From: Citricoccus sp. CH26A | GTDB lineage: Bacteria; Actinomycetota; Actinomycetes; Actinomycetales; Micrococcaceae | Direction of reading: 5' to 3' | NCBI RefSeq assembly: GCF_000224415.1 | Contig: NZ_AFXQ01000004.1 | Span: 1 to 64,000 of the forward strand | DNA: 64,000 nucleotides | Shown: positions 34,764 through 44,755 of the stretch, in pieces | Position numbering within the stretch: the first letter of the stretch is position 1 | How the letters are laid out: each line of letters starts with the position of its first letter | The notes under the pieces: model-generated | The model's input: only the letters and a program-made list of their open reading frames with translations | Databases searched by the model: none | Told to the model about the DNA's origin: nothing | Translations under genes and position numbers: made by a program

Positions 34764-36102
34764 CCCGGGGACGCAGGTCCTCCTGCGGCGGCATCCATGA
34801 TCCCGGGTCGGCCGGGACCTGTTCACCGGAGCGGATGTCCTTGACCTCGTGGACGGTCCGGCCGTCCTCGGTGCGGGTGAACCAGACGAAGGGGATGCCC
34901 CGGCGGTCGGCGTACTTGATCTGCTTGCCGAACTTCTCCGCGGAGACCGCCACCTCGGTCGCGATGCCGCGGGAGCGCAGTGCGCGGGCGGTGTCCTGCG
35001 CGGCCGACCAGTCGTCGTCGTGGGTCAGGGCGACGTACACGGCGGTGGGCACGGAGCGAGAGGCCGAGGCCATCTGGGTGGAGAACATGCGCATCAGCAG
35101 CCGGGTCACGCCGATCGAGAGTCCCACGCCCGGGAAGGTGCGGTTGCCCTTGGCGGCCAGCGCGTCGTAGCGCCCGCCGGAGCAGATGGAGCCGAGCTGT
35201 TCGTGGCCGGTCAGCACGGTCTCGTAGACGGTGCCGGTGTAGTAGTCCAGGCCGCGGGCGATCGAGAGGTCGGCGACGGCGCGGCCCGGGACCCGGCGGT
35301 GCAGTTCGCCGACGACGGCGGCCAGTTCCTCGAGTCCCTCGTCCAGCAGGTCGTGGGTCACCCCGAGGGCGCGGACCTGCTCCACGAAGGAGGTGTCCTC
35401 GGTGCGGATGGCGGCCAGGGACAGGGCCTGGGCCGCCTGGTCGGCGGTGGCGCCCAGTTCGGACTGCAGCAGGCGCGAGACCTCGTCGGGACCGATCTTC
35501 TCGAGCTTGTCGATGTTGCGCAGCACGCCGGCGGTGTCCGTCAGCCCCAGGCCACGGTAGAAGCCCTCGGCGAGCTTGCGGTTGTTGACCCGGATGGTGA
35601 AGTCACCGATCGGCAACTCGGCCAGGGCCTCGGCCATCACGAGCGCCACGTCCACGTCGTAGCGGAACGGCAGCGTGCCGTCGCCGACGACGTCGATGTC
35701 CGCCTGGGTGAACTCCCGGGCGCGGCCCTCCTGGGGGCGTTCACCGCGCCAGACCTTCTGGATCTGGTACCGGCGGAACGGGAAGGACAGGTGGCCGGCG
35801 TTCTCCACGACGTAACGGGCGAACGGCACCGTGAGGTCGAAGTGCAGGGCCAGCCGGTTGAGGTCCTCCGCCCCGTCGGGGCGTTCGGCCGGATCGCCCT
35901 GCAGCCGGGAGACCGCGTAGACCTCCTTGTCGATCTCGCCCTTGCGCAACAGCTGTCCCAGGGTCTCCACGGCCCGCGTCTCGATCGAGGAGAAGCCGTG
36001 CAGCTCGAACGTGGTCCGCAGGGTGTCCAGGACATGCTGCTCAACGATCCGCTCAGCGGGGAGCCACTCATGGAAACCGGACAGGGAAGCCTTGCGGGAC
36101 AT
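34750..36102 (-). CDS. hisS: Histidyl-tRNA synthetase
   Basis: A class II synthetase of 450 residues beginning MSRKASLSGFHEWLP. Motif 2 is in YQIQKVWRGERPQEGRAREFTQADID, the histidine A box in ARGLDYYTGTVYE, and motif 3 in FPGVGLSIGVTRLL. The anticodon-binding domain is C-terminal (about 350-445). A minus-strand TAGAAT box at 36185-36190 is a likely -10. Its 3' end overlaps the APC permease by 14 bases on the opposite strand. Confidence 0.96.
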   Translation of the reverse strand: MSRKASLSGFHEWLPAERIVEQHVLDTLRTTFELHGFSSIETRAVETLGQLLRKGEIDKEVYAVSRLQGDPAERPDGAEDLNRLALHFDLTVPFARYVVENAGHLSFPFRRYQIQKVWRGERPQEGRAREFTQADIDVVGDGTLPFRYDVDVALVMAEALAELPIGDFTIRVNNRKLAEGFYRGLGLTDTAGVLRNIDKLEKIGPDEVSRLLQSELGATADQAAQALSLAAIRTEDTSFVEQVRALGVTHDLLDEGLEELAAVVGELHRRVPGRAVADLSIARGLDYYTGTVYETVLTGHEQLGSICSGGRYDALAAKGNRTFPGVGLSIGVTRLLMRMFSTQMASASRSVPTAVYVALTHDDDWSAAQDTARALRSRGIATEVAVSAEKFGKQIKYADRRGIPFVWFTRTEDGRTVHEVKDIRSGEQVPADPGSWMPPQEDLRPRVTGA

Positions 36103-36276
36103 GGACGACCTTTGCGTTGGGGCGGGTGCGGTGACGTGCCGGCGCGACTCCGGTCAGGCGGATGCCGCGGGTGTTCGGCATCCCATTCTAGGTCCAGCCG
36201 GTACGCTGGACGTGATCGTGTCCAGACGTCCCTGCGGCCGCCAGCCGGTGCAGGGCACCAACAGGGAGTTCCAGCG
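36103..36276. promoter_or_regulatory. Divergent promoter region hisS / DUF349 gene
   Basis: The 174-base gap carries TAGAAT on the minus strand (36185-36190) for hisS, with a leader near 75 bases, and TACGCT on the plus strand (36202-36207), a TANNNT box that would give the DUF349 gene a leader of about 63 bases. The two boxes are only 11 bases apart, so divergent transcription could compete. No T-box signature is seen. Confidence 0.4.
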
Positions 36277-38048
36277 GTGACGACCAGTCAGCAACCCGAC
36301 GACCAGCAGACCACCCCCCGCCGGCGGAGCAGTCCGCGGAGCAGGCTCCCCAGGAGGCCGTGCACCAGCCCACGGACCCGTCCGTGGAACAGGCCCCCGG
36401 CCAGGCCGCACCGGCGACCGCGCAGGAGGCCGCGACCGAGGCTCCCGCAGGTGCGCCCGGGCCGTCACCCGCCGGGTCCCTGGCGGAGAGCGAGACGGAG
36501 GCCGTCCTGGCGTCCGTGGGCGCGGTGGAGGCGTCGGACGTCCCCCATGAGGCCCCGGCCGGTCAGACGGCCCCGGGAGAGCCCGCTGCCGATGAGCCGG
36601 CGCCGCAGGCCGCCGCCGCGCCGACCTCGGACACGCCCACGCCGCGGGGTGGACGGCCCGGTGCACCGAAGCCGGCCGGCAAGCCCAAGCCCTCCGGCAA
36701 GCCCAAGCCGGCGGCCGGCCCCGGTCGCCCGGCGGCGCCCGGACGCACTCCCACCGCCCCGGCGACCCCCCTGCCGGCTCCGGACTACTCCACCCCGGTG
36801 GAGGAGGCGGCGAAGTTCGCCACCGTCAGCGACGACGGCCACGTCACCCTGATCGACGGCGAGGAACGGCACCCGGTGGGGCAGTTCCCGGACGGCACCG
36901 CCGAGGAGGCGATCGCCTACTTCGCGCGGAAGTATGACGAGGTGGTCTCCCAGCTGATGCTGCTGGAGCAGCGGGTCGCCGCCGGCGCCCCGGCCGGTGA
37001 GATCCAGAAGACCCTGGGCCACCTGCGCCAGACCATCGCCGAGCGCGGCATGGTCGGGGACATGCCCGCCCTGCGCGCCCGTGTGGAGGCCCTGCAGACG
37101 CGCCTGGACGACCTCAAGGTCGCGGAGCGGATCGCCCTCGAGAAGGCCCAGGCCGAGCAGCTCTCCACGCGGGAGGCCATCGTGGCGGAGGCCGAGGCCC
37201 TCGCGGCCAAGGACCCCGCCCAGGTGCAGTGGAAGCAGACGAGCGCCCGGATGGCCGAGCTGTTCGAGGACTGGAAGGCCGCCCAGAAGGCCGGTCCCCG
37301 GCTCGGCAAGGCCGTGGAGGACGGGCTGTGGAAGCGGTTCCGCACGGCCCGGACCACCCTGGACAAGCACCGCCGGGCCTTCTTCTCCCAGCTGGATGCG
37401 ACCAATGCCCAGGCCAAGTCGGTCAAGGAGAAGCTGATCGCGCGCGCCGAGGCGCTGTCCACGTCCACCGATTGGGGAGCGACGGCCGGCGCCTACCGCG
37501 ACCTGATGGACGAGTGGAAGGCCGCACCCCGGGCCTCCCGCAAGGAGGACGACGCCCTTTGGGCGCGCTTCCGGGCGGCCCAGGACGTCTTCTTCAACGC
37601 CCGCAAGGCCACCAACGACGAGATCGACCGTGAGTACGGCGAGAACCTCAAGCTCAAGGAGCAGATCCTCGCCGAGGGCCAGAAGCTGCTCCCCGTCAAG
37701 GACGTCAAGGCGGCACGCAGGGCCCTGAACGAGCTGCGCGGCCGGTGGGAGGACGCCGGACGGGTGCCCCGCAAGGACGTGACCCGCATGGAGTCGGCGT
37801 TCCGCAAGCTCGAGGAGGGCCTGAAGTCCGCCGAGGACGAGCACTGGCGCAAGACCAACCCCGAGACGAAGGCCCGGACCAACTCCGCGCTGAGCCAGCT
37901 CGAGGACAAGGTCGCCGAGCTCGAGGACGACCTCGCCAAGGCCCAGGCGAAGGGTGATGCCCGCGCCATCAAGAAGGCCCAGGACGCCTTGGACGCGCGG
38001 CGGATGTGGCTGCAGACGCTGCAGCAGTCGGCGCAGGGCCTGCGCTGA
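36277..38048 (+). CDS. DUF349 coiled-coil protein, N-terminus frameshifted (probable sequence undercall)
   Basis: The C-terminal ~430 residues contain repeated DUF349 units (WKAAPRASRKEDDALWARFRAAQDVFF and relatives) and a long helical region with coiled-coil character. The N-terminal ~170 residues are low-complexity Pro/Ala/Lys (GKPKPSGKPKPAAGPG). GTG 36277 gives MTTSQQPDDQQTTP and then leaves the frame; one extra C in the C6 run 36314-36319 joins it to PPAEQSAEQAPQEAVHQP and the rest, for 590 residues. Without it the first in-frame start is ATG 36360. Function is unknown; a terminator hairpin follows. Confidence 0.85.
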
Positions 38049-38089
38049 CCCTCTCCTCCACCACCCCCTGCCGGGGGTGAGTTGTCCAC

Positions 38090-38122
38090 AGTGAGGGCCC
38101 GGCCTGGTGCCGGGCCCTCACT
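38090..38122 (+). terminator. Terminator hairpin of the DUF349 gene
   Basis: AGTGAGGGCCCGGC (38090-38103) and GCCGGGCCCTCACT (38109-38122) form a perfect 14-bp stem with loop CTGGT. It lies about 40 bases after the DUF349 stop and 20 bases before the next start codon. Confidence 0.8.
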
Positions 38123-38142
38123 CGTGCTGCCAGTCTGGTGGG

Positions 38143-38838
38143 GTGGTGACGACGACGGCGCGGCAGGGGCCCCGGGAGCAGTTCCTGGTCCCGGGGCTGC
38201 CCTTCTCGGCCGCCGAGCTGCGCGGCATGGAGCTGTCCGGCCTCCTCGTCCATGTCATGGGGGACCTCTACCTGCCCGCGGACGCAGGCCCCGCGGTACA
38301 CGGTGGCGGGGACGGCGTCCGGACGCGCGCCGCGGCGGTGCTCCGGCTGGCCGAACCGGTCCTGACCGGGGCCTGGGTGGCCATCGGGAGGACGGCGGCC
38401 TGGGTCCATGCCGGGGGTCCGGCACCCGGAGTCCTGGAGGCCTCGGTGGACCGGTACCACCGCCGTCCGCTGCACCCCGGTGCCGTGGGGCTGCGCCTGG
38501 AGCAGTCCGGGCTCGCCCCGGCCCCGGCGGGCGGCGACGCCGCGCACCGCGCGGAGGTCATGCCGGTCCACGGCCTGTGGTGCACCACGGTGGAGCGGAC
38601 GGTCGAGGACCTGCTGCGCACCGGTCCGACGGGGCCGGAACGGGCCGCCGCGGCCCTGCTGCTGCACCGCTGCGACCCCGTCCGGTTGAGCGAGCGGTTC
38701 CAGGCCCGCCGGGGGCGGCCCGGGATGAGCGCCGCCCGGGCCGCGCTGCGGGAACTGCTCGGCCGGGACCGGACGCGCGCCTCCGGCGGGGGTCAGGCCC
38801 CGGTCGAGGACCGGCCCGCGGTCCGGTACACGTCGTAG
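38143..38838 (+). CDS. AbiEi-like hypothetical protein
   Basis: A 231-residue soluble protein. The opening ([32 protein letters not shown]), the central [28 protein letters not shown] and the ending [13 protein letters not shown] resemble actinobacterial proteins annotated as AbiEi-type antitoxin-like, but no partner toxin gene is adjacent, so a toxin-antitoxin role is not supported. The start is GTG 38143 or 38146; CAGTCT six bases before 38143 would suit a leaderless message. Its last 46 bases overlap the 3' end of relA on the other strand. Confidence 0.6.
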   Translation: MVTTTARQGPREQFLVPGLPFSAAELRGMELSGLLVHVMGDLYLPADAGPAVHGGGDGVRTRAAAVLRLAEPVLTGAWVAIGRTAAWVHAGGPAPGVLEASVDRYHRRPLHPGAVGLRLEQSGLAPAPAGGDAAHRAEVMPVHGLWCTTVERTVEDLLRTGPTGPERAAAALLLHRCDPVRLSERFQARRGRPGMSAARAALRELLGRDRTRASGGGQAPVEDRPAVRYTS

Positions 38839-41204
38839 ACGCCGTCGATGCGGCGCACGGAGGACAGCACGTGGCTCAAGAACTTCGGATCGCCCATCTC
38901 GAAGACGAACTTGCTGATCGCGACCCGGCTGCGCGAGGTGTTCACCGAGGCCGAGAGGATGTTGACGTGGTGCTCGGCCAGCACCCGCGTGACGTCCGAG
39001 AGCAGCGACTTGCGGTCCAGGGCCTCCACCATGATCTCGACGAGGAACACCGAGGCCTGGGTGGGTGCCCAGGAGACGTCCACGATCCGGTCCGGCTCGC
39101 TGCGCAACTGGTTGATGTTGCTGCAGTCGGCCCGGTGCACCGAGACGCCGGAACCGCGGGTGACGAAGCCGATGATCTCGTCCGGGGGCACCGGCGTGCA
39201 GCACCGGGCCAGCTTGGCCATCACGTCTCCGGAGCCCTGGACCATGACGCCGGAGTCCGGGTGCCGGGTCGGGGCCGCGATCGTGGTGATGGGCGCGGTG
39301 TCGAGCGACTCCACGTCCTCGGGGGCCGCGATGAGCTTCTGCAGGTGCTCGACGACGTTCTGGACGGAGACGTGCGAGTCGCCGATCGAGGCGTAGAGCG
39401 TGGAGATGTCCGGCAGGTTCATCTCCCCGGCCACCCGAGAGAGCGACTCCGCGCTCATCAGCTGGTGCAGCGGCAGGTTCATCTTGCGCAGCTGACGGGT
39501 CAGCTGCTCCTTGCCCTTCTCGATGGCCTCCTCGCGGCGTTCCTTCGAGAACCAGTGGCGGATCTTGTTCCGTGCCCGCGGGCTGCGCACGAAGCCCAGC
39601 CAGTCCTGGCTGGGGCCGGCGCCCTCGGTCCGGGAGGTGAAGATCTCCACCCAGTCGCCGTGGTGCAGTTCGGAGTTCAGGGGCACCAGCTTGCCGTTGA
39701 CGCGCGCGCCGATGGCCCGGTGGCCGACCTCGGTGTGCACGGCGTAGGCGAAGTCGACCGGGGTAGAACCGGCCGGCAGGGCCATCACCTCGCCCTTGGG
39801 CGTGAAGACGAACACCTCGGCGGCGTCGATCTCCGCGCGCAGGGACTCCAGGAACTCGTTCGGGTCCGTGGTGTCCTTCTGCCAGTCCATGACCGAACGC
39901 AGCCAGCCGGGGGTCTGGTCCCCGGTGGCGGCGGAGGGGGTGGACGCCTGGTCCTTGTACTTCCAGTGCGCGGCCACGCCGTACTCGGCGCGCCGGTGCA
40001 TCTCGTGGGTCCTCAACTGGATCTCCACCGGCTTGCCGCCGGGACCGATCACCGTGGTGTGCAGCGACTGGTACATGTTCAGCTTGGGCATCGCGATGTA
40101 GTCCTTGAAGCGGCCCGGCAGCGGGCTCCACTTCGAGTGCAGGACGCCCAGGGCGCCGTAGCAGTCCCGGACGGAGTCCACGAGCACGCGCACGCCCATC
40201 AGGTCGTGGATCTCGTCGAAGTCCTTCCCGCGCACGATCATCTTCTGGTAGATCGAGTAGAAGTGCTTGGGCCGGCCGGTGACGACCGCGCGGATCCTGG
40301 CCTCCTTCAGGTCCCGCTCGATCTGGCCGCGCAGGGCCGCCAGGTTCTTCTCCCGTTCAGGGGTGCGCTCCCCCACCAGCCGGACGATCTCGGCGTAGAC
40401 CTTGGGGTACAGCGCGGCGAAGGAGAGGTCCTCCAGCTCCCACTTGATGGTGTTCATGCCGAGCCGGTGGGCCAGCGGCGCGTAGATCTCCAGGGTCTCC
40501 TTGGCCTTGCGCGCACTGGACTCCGGCGCGACGTACCGCCAGGTCCGGGCGTTGTGCAGCCGGTCGGCCAGCTTGATGACCAGCACCCGCACGTCGTCGG
40601 CCATGGCCAGGACCATCTTGCGGACGGTCTCGGCCTGCGCCGCGTCGCCGAACTTGACCTTGTCCAGCTTCGTGACGCCGTCCACCAGGTGGGCGACCTC
40701 GTCCCCGAAGTCCCGGCGCAACTGTTCCAGGGAGTAGCTGGTGTCCTCCACCGTGTCGTGCAGCAGGGCCCCCGCCAGGGTCGTGCCCGTCATGCCCAGT
40801 TCGGCCAGGATGGTGGCCACGGCCACGGGGTGGGTGATGTACGGGTCGCCGCTCTTGCGCCGCTGGCCGGCATGCGCCTTGTCGGCCACCTCGAAGGCCC
40901 GGATGATCAGGTCCAGGTCCTCCTTGGGATGCCGGACCTTGAGCGTACGGATCAGCGGTTCGAGGATCGGCGAGTAGTCGTTCGCCATCCGCCCGGTGAG
41001 CCGGGCGAGCCTGCTCCGGGGCCGCCGGGAGACGATCGCCGCCGGGGAGGGGCCGGGCGGGGCGGGCTCGAGCTCGGCGGGCGTGACGTCGGCCGGCTGG
41101 GAGGTCGGCGTGGCAGAGGTGTAGGACGCCGTGCCGGAACGCCTCTCGGCGGGCGCCGGCCCGCCGTCGTGCGCCGTGCCGGGCGGGGCGGAGTCTGCAC
41201 TCAC
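38793..41204 (-). CDS. relA: Bifunctional (p)ppGpp synthetase/hydrolase
   Basis: Long RSH-type stringent response enzyme, 803 residues. The order is: variable N-terminus (~70), HD hydrolase domain with LLHDTVEDT, synthetase domain with [13 protein letters not shown] and [22 protein letters not shown] domain ([29 protein letters not shown]), zinc-finger-like Cys/His segment ([16 protein letters not shown]...HRADC) and a C-terminal ACT domain. Both catalytic domains look complete, so it should make and degrade the alarmone. The start is GTG; two candidate -10 boxes lie in the 111-base gap behind secF. Confidence 0.97.
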   Translation of the reverse strand: MSADSAPPGTAHDGGPAPAERRSGTASYTSATPTSQPADVTPAELEPAPPGPSPAAIVSRRPRSRLARLTGRMANDYSPILEPLIRTLKVRHPKEDLDLIIRAFEVADKAHAGQRRKSGDPYITHPVAVATILAELGMTGTTLAGALLHDTVEDTSYSLEQLRRDFGDEVAHLVDGVTKLDKVKFGDAAQAETVRKMVLAMADDVRVLVIKLADRLHNARTWRYVAPESSARKAKETLEIYAPLAHRLGMNTIKWELEDLSFAALYPKVYAEIVRLVGERTPEREKNLAALRGQIERDLKEARIRAVVTGRPKHFYSIYQKMIVRGKDFDEIHDLMGVRVLVDSVRDCYGALGVLHSKWSPLPGRFKDYIAMPKLNMYQSLHTTVIGPGGKPVEIQLRTHEMHRRAEYGVAAHWKYKDQASTPSAATGDQTPGWLRSVMDWQKDTTDPNEFLESLRAEIDAAEVFVFTPKGEVMALPAGSTPVDFAYAVHTEVGHRAIGARVNGKLVPLNSELHHGDWVEIFTSRTEGAGPSQDWLGFVRSPRARNKIRHWFSKERREEAIEKGKEQLTRQLRKMNLPLHQLMSAESLSRVAGEMNLPDISTLYASIGDSHVSVQNVVEHLQKLIAAPEDVESLDTAPITTIAAPTRHPDSGVMVQGSGDVMAKLARCCTPVPPDEIIGFVTRGSGVSVHRADCSNINQLRSEPDRIVDVSWAPTQASVFLVEIMVEALDRKSLLSDVTRVLAEHHVNILSASVNTSRSRVAISKFVFEMGDPKFLSHVLSSVRRIDGVYDVYRTAGRSSTGA

Positions 41205-41315
41205 AACTGCCTGCCTTCCCGCGACAAGCGCCGCCTCGCTGCGCGTGCCGCACTGTACGGTCTCGCGTCCCGTCGTGCGGGATACTCCAGTCTAGTCCGT
41301 CCGGCTCCGACGACG
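41205..41315 (-). promoter_or_regulatory. relA promoter region
   Basis: Between the secF stop and relA, the minus strand carries two TANNNT boxes: TAGACT (41289-41294) and TACAGT (41252-41257). A small hairpin TCCCG-TCGTG-CGGGA (41268-41282) lies between them and could be a weak secF terminator or part of the relA leader. No clear -35 elements. Confidence 0.4.
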
Positions 41316-42332
41316 TCAGGCCGGGACGGTGTCCGTTCCCACCGGGGCGCCCTCGCCGGCGGCACGGCGTTCGAGGACCCGCGCGTCGTTCGCGGCGATC
41401 CGGTCCTCTCCGCGGCGCAGCAGGGCGTAGAGCGGGGCCTGGATGAAGATCGTGGCCAGCGTGCCGACGATGATCCCGACGAAGATCGCCAGGGCGATGT
41501 CCCGCAGGGTGCCCGCACCCAGGAGGAAGGCCCCGATGAACAGGATGGACCCGACGGGCAGGATGCCCACCACGGAGGTGTTGATCGATCGCACCAGGGT
41601 CTGGTTGATCGCGAGGTTGACGTTCTCGCCGAAGGTCCGGGTGGTCTCCTCGAGATTGTGCTCGGTGTTCTCCCTGATCTTGTCGAAGACCACGACCGTG
41701 TCATAGAGCGCGTAGCTGAGGATGGTGAGGAAGCCGATGATGGCGCTGGGGGTCACCTCGAAGCCGGTCGCCCCGTAGATGCCCGCCGTCAGGGCCACGA
41801 CGTAGAACAGGCCGATCACCGCGGCCAGGGACATCTTCCAGGTTCGGAAGTAGATCGCCATGAGCACCGTGACCAGGACGAGGAACACGATCAACCCGAT
41901 CACCATCTGCTGGGACACGGCCTCACCCCAGGTGGGGCCGATGTAGGTCGAGGTCACCCGGTCCTCACCCACCCCGTAGGCCTGCTGCAGGTTCTGCCCC
42001 ACCGCCAGGGTCTGGTCGTCGTCCAGCTCGTCCGTCTGGATCCGCATGGTGCCCGGGGCGATGTTCGTGACCGTCGCCTCGGCCTCCGGGACCGCCTCGC
42101 TCACGGCGCGCTCACCGGCGGCGACGTCCGTGGACTGCACGCTCGAGACGGTGAACTCCGACCCCCCGCGGAAGTCGATGCCGAGGTTGAACCCGCCCCG
42201 GGCCAGGGTCAGGCCCCCGGCGACCACGAGCAGGACCAGGGCGGTGGCGAACCAGAGCTTCCACTTGCCGACGAACGGGTAGGACGTCTTGCCGGTGTAG
42301 AGGCGGTTGCCCCACTGTGCCAGTGCACTCAC
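41316..42332 (-). CDS. secF: Protein translocase subunit SecF
   Basis: With SecD it uses the proton gradient to finish Sec-dependent export. It is 338 residues with six membrane helices: the first at LWFATALVLLVVAGGLTL, then the extracytoplasmic domain opened by NLGIDFRGGSEF, and five clustered helices including SALYDTVVVFDKIRENT-like ILSYALYDTVVVFDKIREN. The GTG at 42332 overlaps the secD stop by four bases, which fixes the start against a much longer open frame upstream. Confidence 0.96.
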   Translation of the reverse strand: MSALAQWGNRLYTGKTSYPFVGKWKLWFATALVLLVVAGGLTLARGGFNLGIDFRGGSEFTVSSVQSTDVAAGERAVSEAVPEAEATVTNIAPGTMRIQTDELDDDQTLAVGQNLQQAYGVGEDRVTSTYIGPTWGEAVSQQMVIGLIVFLVLVTVLMAIYFRTWKMSLAAVIGLFYVVALTAGIYGATGFEVTPSAIIGFLTILSYALYDTVVVFDKIRENTEHNLEETTRTFGENVNLAINQTLVRSINTSVVGILPVGSILFIGAFLLGAGTLRDIALAIFVGIIVGTLATIFIQAPLYALLRRGEDRIAANDARVLERRAAGEGAPVGTDTVPA

Positions 42333-44095
42333 TTCTGTTCCTCCGTCCGGTCGGCCGGGGTGGTGGCCCCGGCCGCCTGCGAGCCGACGCCGGACATCTG
42401 TTCGGCGCGCCGGCGCTCGGCGATCGTCTGCCGGCGGTCCGCCTCCCTGGCGGACTTCCGGGCCTTCTTCGAGGACGTGGCCTCGGGGCTCGGCCGGAAC
42501 TGCCGAACCTTGCCAGCGCCCTGGTAGAGCGGCTCCCGGCCCAGCAGCGAGGGATCCAGGCCGGACATCCGGTGCCCGCCGCCGAAGAACCGGGTGTGGG
42601 CCAGCAACTGCATGACGGGGTGGGTGAACATGAACACCACGACCAGGTCGGCGATCGCGGTCAGGCCGAGGGTGAAGGCGAACCCGCGTACGTTGCCCAC
42701 GGCCACGAAGTACAGCACCACGGCGGCGAGCAGGTTCACGGCCTTGGAGGCGGTGATCGTGCGCTTGGCGCGGGACCAGCCGTACTCGACGGCCTCCGGC
42801 AGCGACCGGCCGGCCCGCAACTCGTCCTTGATGCGCTCGAAGTACACGATGAACGAGTCCGCGGTCAGGCCGATGGCCACGATCAGGCCCGCGATGCCCG
42901 CCAGGGAGAGCCGGTAGTTGTCCGACCAGCCCAGCAGGACGATGGCCAGGTAGGTGAGCAGTCCCGTCACCACGAGCGAGGCGATGGTCACGAGGCCGAG
43001 CACGCGGTACTGGAAGAACGAGTACGCGGCGACCAGTGCCAGGCCGATGAGCCCGGCGATCAGGCCCAGCCGCAGCTGGTCCTCGCCCAGGGTCGCGGAG
43101 ATCTGCTGTTCGGACTCGATGGTGAAGCTGATCGGCAGGGCACCGTACTTGAGCTGTTCGGCCAGGGCGGCGGCGGACTGCTCGGTGAAGTTGCCGGTGA
43201 TCTGCGCCCGCCCGTCGGTGATGACCGCGTTGGACTGGGGCGCGGAGACCACCGTGCCGTCCAGGACGATGGCGAACTGCTTGCGCGGATCGCCCTCCTG
43301 GAACGGCGTCAGCCGCTGGGTGACCTCGCGGAAGGCGTCGGCGCCCTCGCCGTTGAAGGACAGGTTGACCGCCCACTGGTTGGTGGACACCCCGGTGGCC
43401 GTGTTGACGAGTCCGAAGTCGGCACCGGCGATGTCGGTGCCCTTGACCTCCACGGGGCCGAGCAGGTACTTCACGCCCGGCTGGCCGGACTCCTCGTCAC
43501 CGGGCTGGCAGGCGATGGACGGTCCGTCGGCCGGGAACTCCTTGCGGTCCGGGTTGTTCATCTGCGCCGCGCAGTCGTAGGCCTCGAACTCGGCGGCGAG
43601 TTCCGGGGTGACCCAGTTCGGGTCGGATCCGTTCTGCGGTTCGGCGCTCGGTTCGGGGAAGTCCTTCACCGGGGTGCGCTGGTCCGCGGGGACCGGCTCG
43701 AAGGGACCCATGGTGATGACGGGCCGGAACTCCATGTTCGCCGAGGCCTGGATCAGGGCGCGGGTCTCCGCCTCGGGCACGCCGGGCAGGGACACCACGA
43801 CGTTGCTGCCGCCCTGGGTCGCGATCTCCGCCTCGGCCACGCCGGAACCGTCCACTCGCTGGCGGATGATCTCCACGGCCTGGTCGAGCTGTTCCTGGGT
43901 GACCTGTTGGCCCCCGGCCACCTCGGGGGCCAGCACCATCTGGGTGCCGCCCTCCAGGTCGAGTGCCAGCTTGGGGGCCCATTGCGCCTGCTGGGTGGCG
44001 ATACCGACGCCGAGGATCGCCGTGAGGACGACGATCAGGCCGGTGAGCCACCAGAGCGTGCGCCGGGCGCGTCCTCGGGGGGTCTTGTCTGCCAT
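42329..44095 (-). CDS. secD: Protein translocase subunit SecD
   Basis: SecF partner, 588 residues. Helix 1 is WWLTGLIVVLTAILGVGIA. The large extracytoplasmic domain starts LALDLEGGTQMVL, and five helices follow (LGLIAGLIGLALVAAYSFF onward) with the TADSFIVYFERIKDELRAG motif. The C-terminal ~70 residues are a variable basic cytoplasmic tail. The ATG at 44095 is 65 bases after the yajC stop. Confidence 0.96.
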   Translation of the reverse strand: MADKTPRGRARRTLWWLTGLIVVLTAILGVGIATQQAQWAPKLALDLEGGTQMVLAPEVAGGQQVTQEQLDQAVEIIRQRVDGSGVAEAEIATQGGSNVVVSLPGVPEAETRALIQASANMEFRPVITMGPFEPVPADQRTPVKDFPEPSAEPQNGSDPNWVTPELAAEFEAYDCAAQMNNPDRKEFPADGPSIACQPGDEESGQPGVKYLLGPVEVKGTDIAGADFGLVNTATGVSTNQWAVNLSFNGEGADAFREVTQRLTPFQEGDPRKQFAIVLDGTVVSAPQSNAVITDGRAQITGNFTEQSAAALAEQLKYGALPISFTIESEQQISATLGEDQLRLGLIAGLIGLALVAAYSFFQYRVLGLVTIASLVVTGLLTYLAIVLLGWSDNYRLSLAGIAGLIVAIGLTADSFIVYFERIKDELRAGRSLPEAVEYGWSRAKRTITASKAVNLLAAVVLYFVAVGNVRGFAFTLGLTAIADLVVVFMFTHPVMQLLAHTRFFGGGHRMSGLDPSLLGREPLYQGAGKVRQFRPSPEATSSKKARKSAREADRRQTIAERRRAEQMSGVGSQAAGATTPADRTEEQK

Positions 44096-44160
44096 GGGAG
44101 ATTGACGGCTTTCAGTTCACGGTGGGAAGGACGGTGCTCGTCGGCGGCGGGGCCGTCAGA

Positions 44161-44667
44161 TCAGGGACGGTTGCCCTCGGGCCGCTGGTCGTCCGGTCCG
44201 GTGCCGTCGGTGTCCTCGGGACGGCGCGGGGTCTCGTCCAGGGCGGCCGGGGAGTCCGGGACGGAGTTCCCTGTGGCCTCCTCGCGGTAGGTCGGCGCCT
44301 CGTAGGGCGCGGCCTCGGCCGGCGCCGCGGCGGCCGGCTCGACGGCCTTGCCGATGGCCTGCAGGTGCACGGTGGCGGTGGTGCCCGGGGAGAGCTCGAT
44401 GACGGCCTTGTTCTCCTCGGTGTCCACCGAGACGATCGTGCCGAACAGGCCCATGGTGGTCATGACCTCGACGCCCGGGGCCAGGCTGCTGCGCAGTTCC
44501 TGCTGCTGCTGCTGGGCCTTCTTGCTACGGCGGAACATGCTGAAGATCAGGAAGCCGAAGATCAGCAGCATGATCAGCAGGAAGGGGTCGAACGGCAGGC
44601 CGGGGTTCTGCCCGGCTCCGCCTTCGGCGACGATCGAGGCGGTGGTCAGGTCAGTCAACAGGGTCAC
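44161..44667 (-). CDS. yajC: Preprotein translocase subunit YajC
   Basis: Small accessory protein of the SecDF complex. One membrane helix (DPFLLIMLLIFGFLIFSMF, about 27-45) is followed by RRSKKAQQQQQELRSSLAPGVEVMTTMGLFGTIVSVD, the YajC signature. The C-terminal ~65 residues are acidic low complexity, making 168 residues. I take GTG 44667 (MTLLTDLTTAS) as the start; an in-frame ATG at 44682 adds five residues and cannot be excluded. It lies between ruvB and secD. Confidence 0.93.
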   Translation of the reverse strand: MTLLTDLTTASIVAEGGAGQNPGLPFDPFLLIMLLIFGFLIFSMFRRSKKAQQQQQELRSSLAPGVEVMTTMGLFGTIVSVDTEENKAVIELSPGTTATVHLQAIGKAVEPAAAAPAEAAPYEAPTYREEATGNSVPDSPAALDETPRRPEDTDGTGPDDQRPEGNRP

Positions 44668-44755
44668 GTCGGGACACCACATTCCAGGGTCGGGGGCACA
44701 GGGCAACTTCACCAGTCTACGGTGTGTCCCGCCTCCGGCCGCCCCGGGAGGCCCC

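Noticed and set aside
38143-38838. Toxin-antitoxin locus at the AbiEi-like gene
   Set aside because: No AbiEii-like nucleotidyltransferase or other toxin is next to it; the neighbours are the DUF349 gene and relA.
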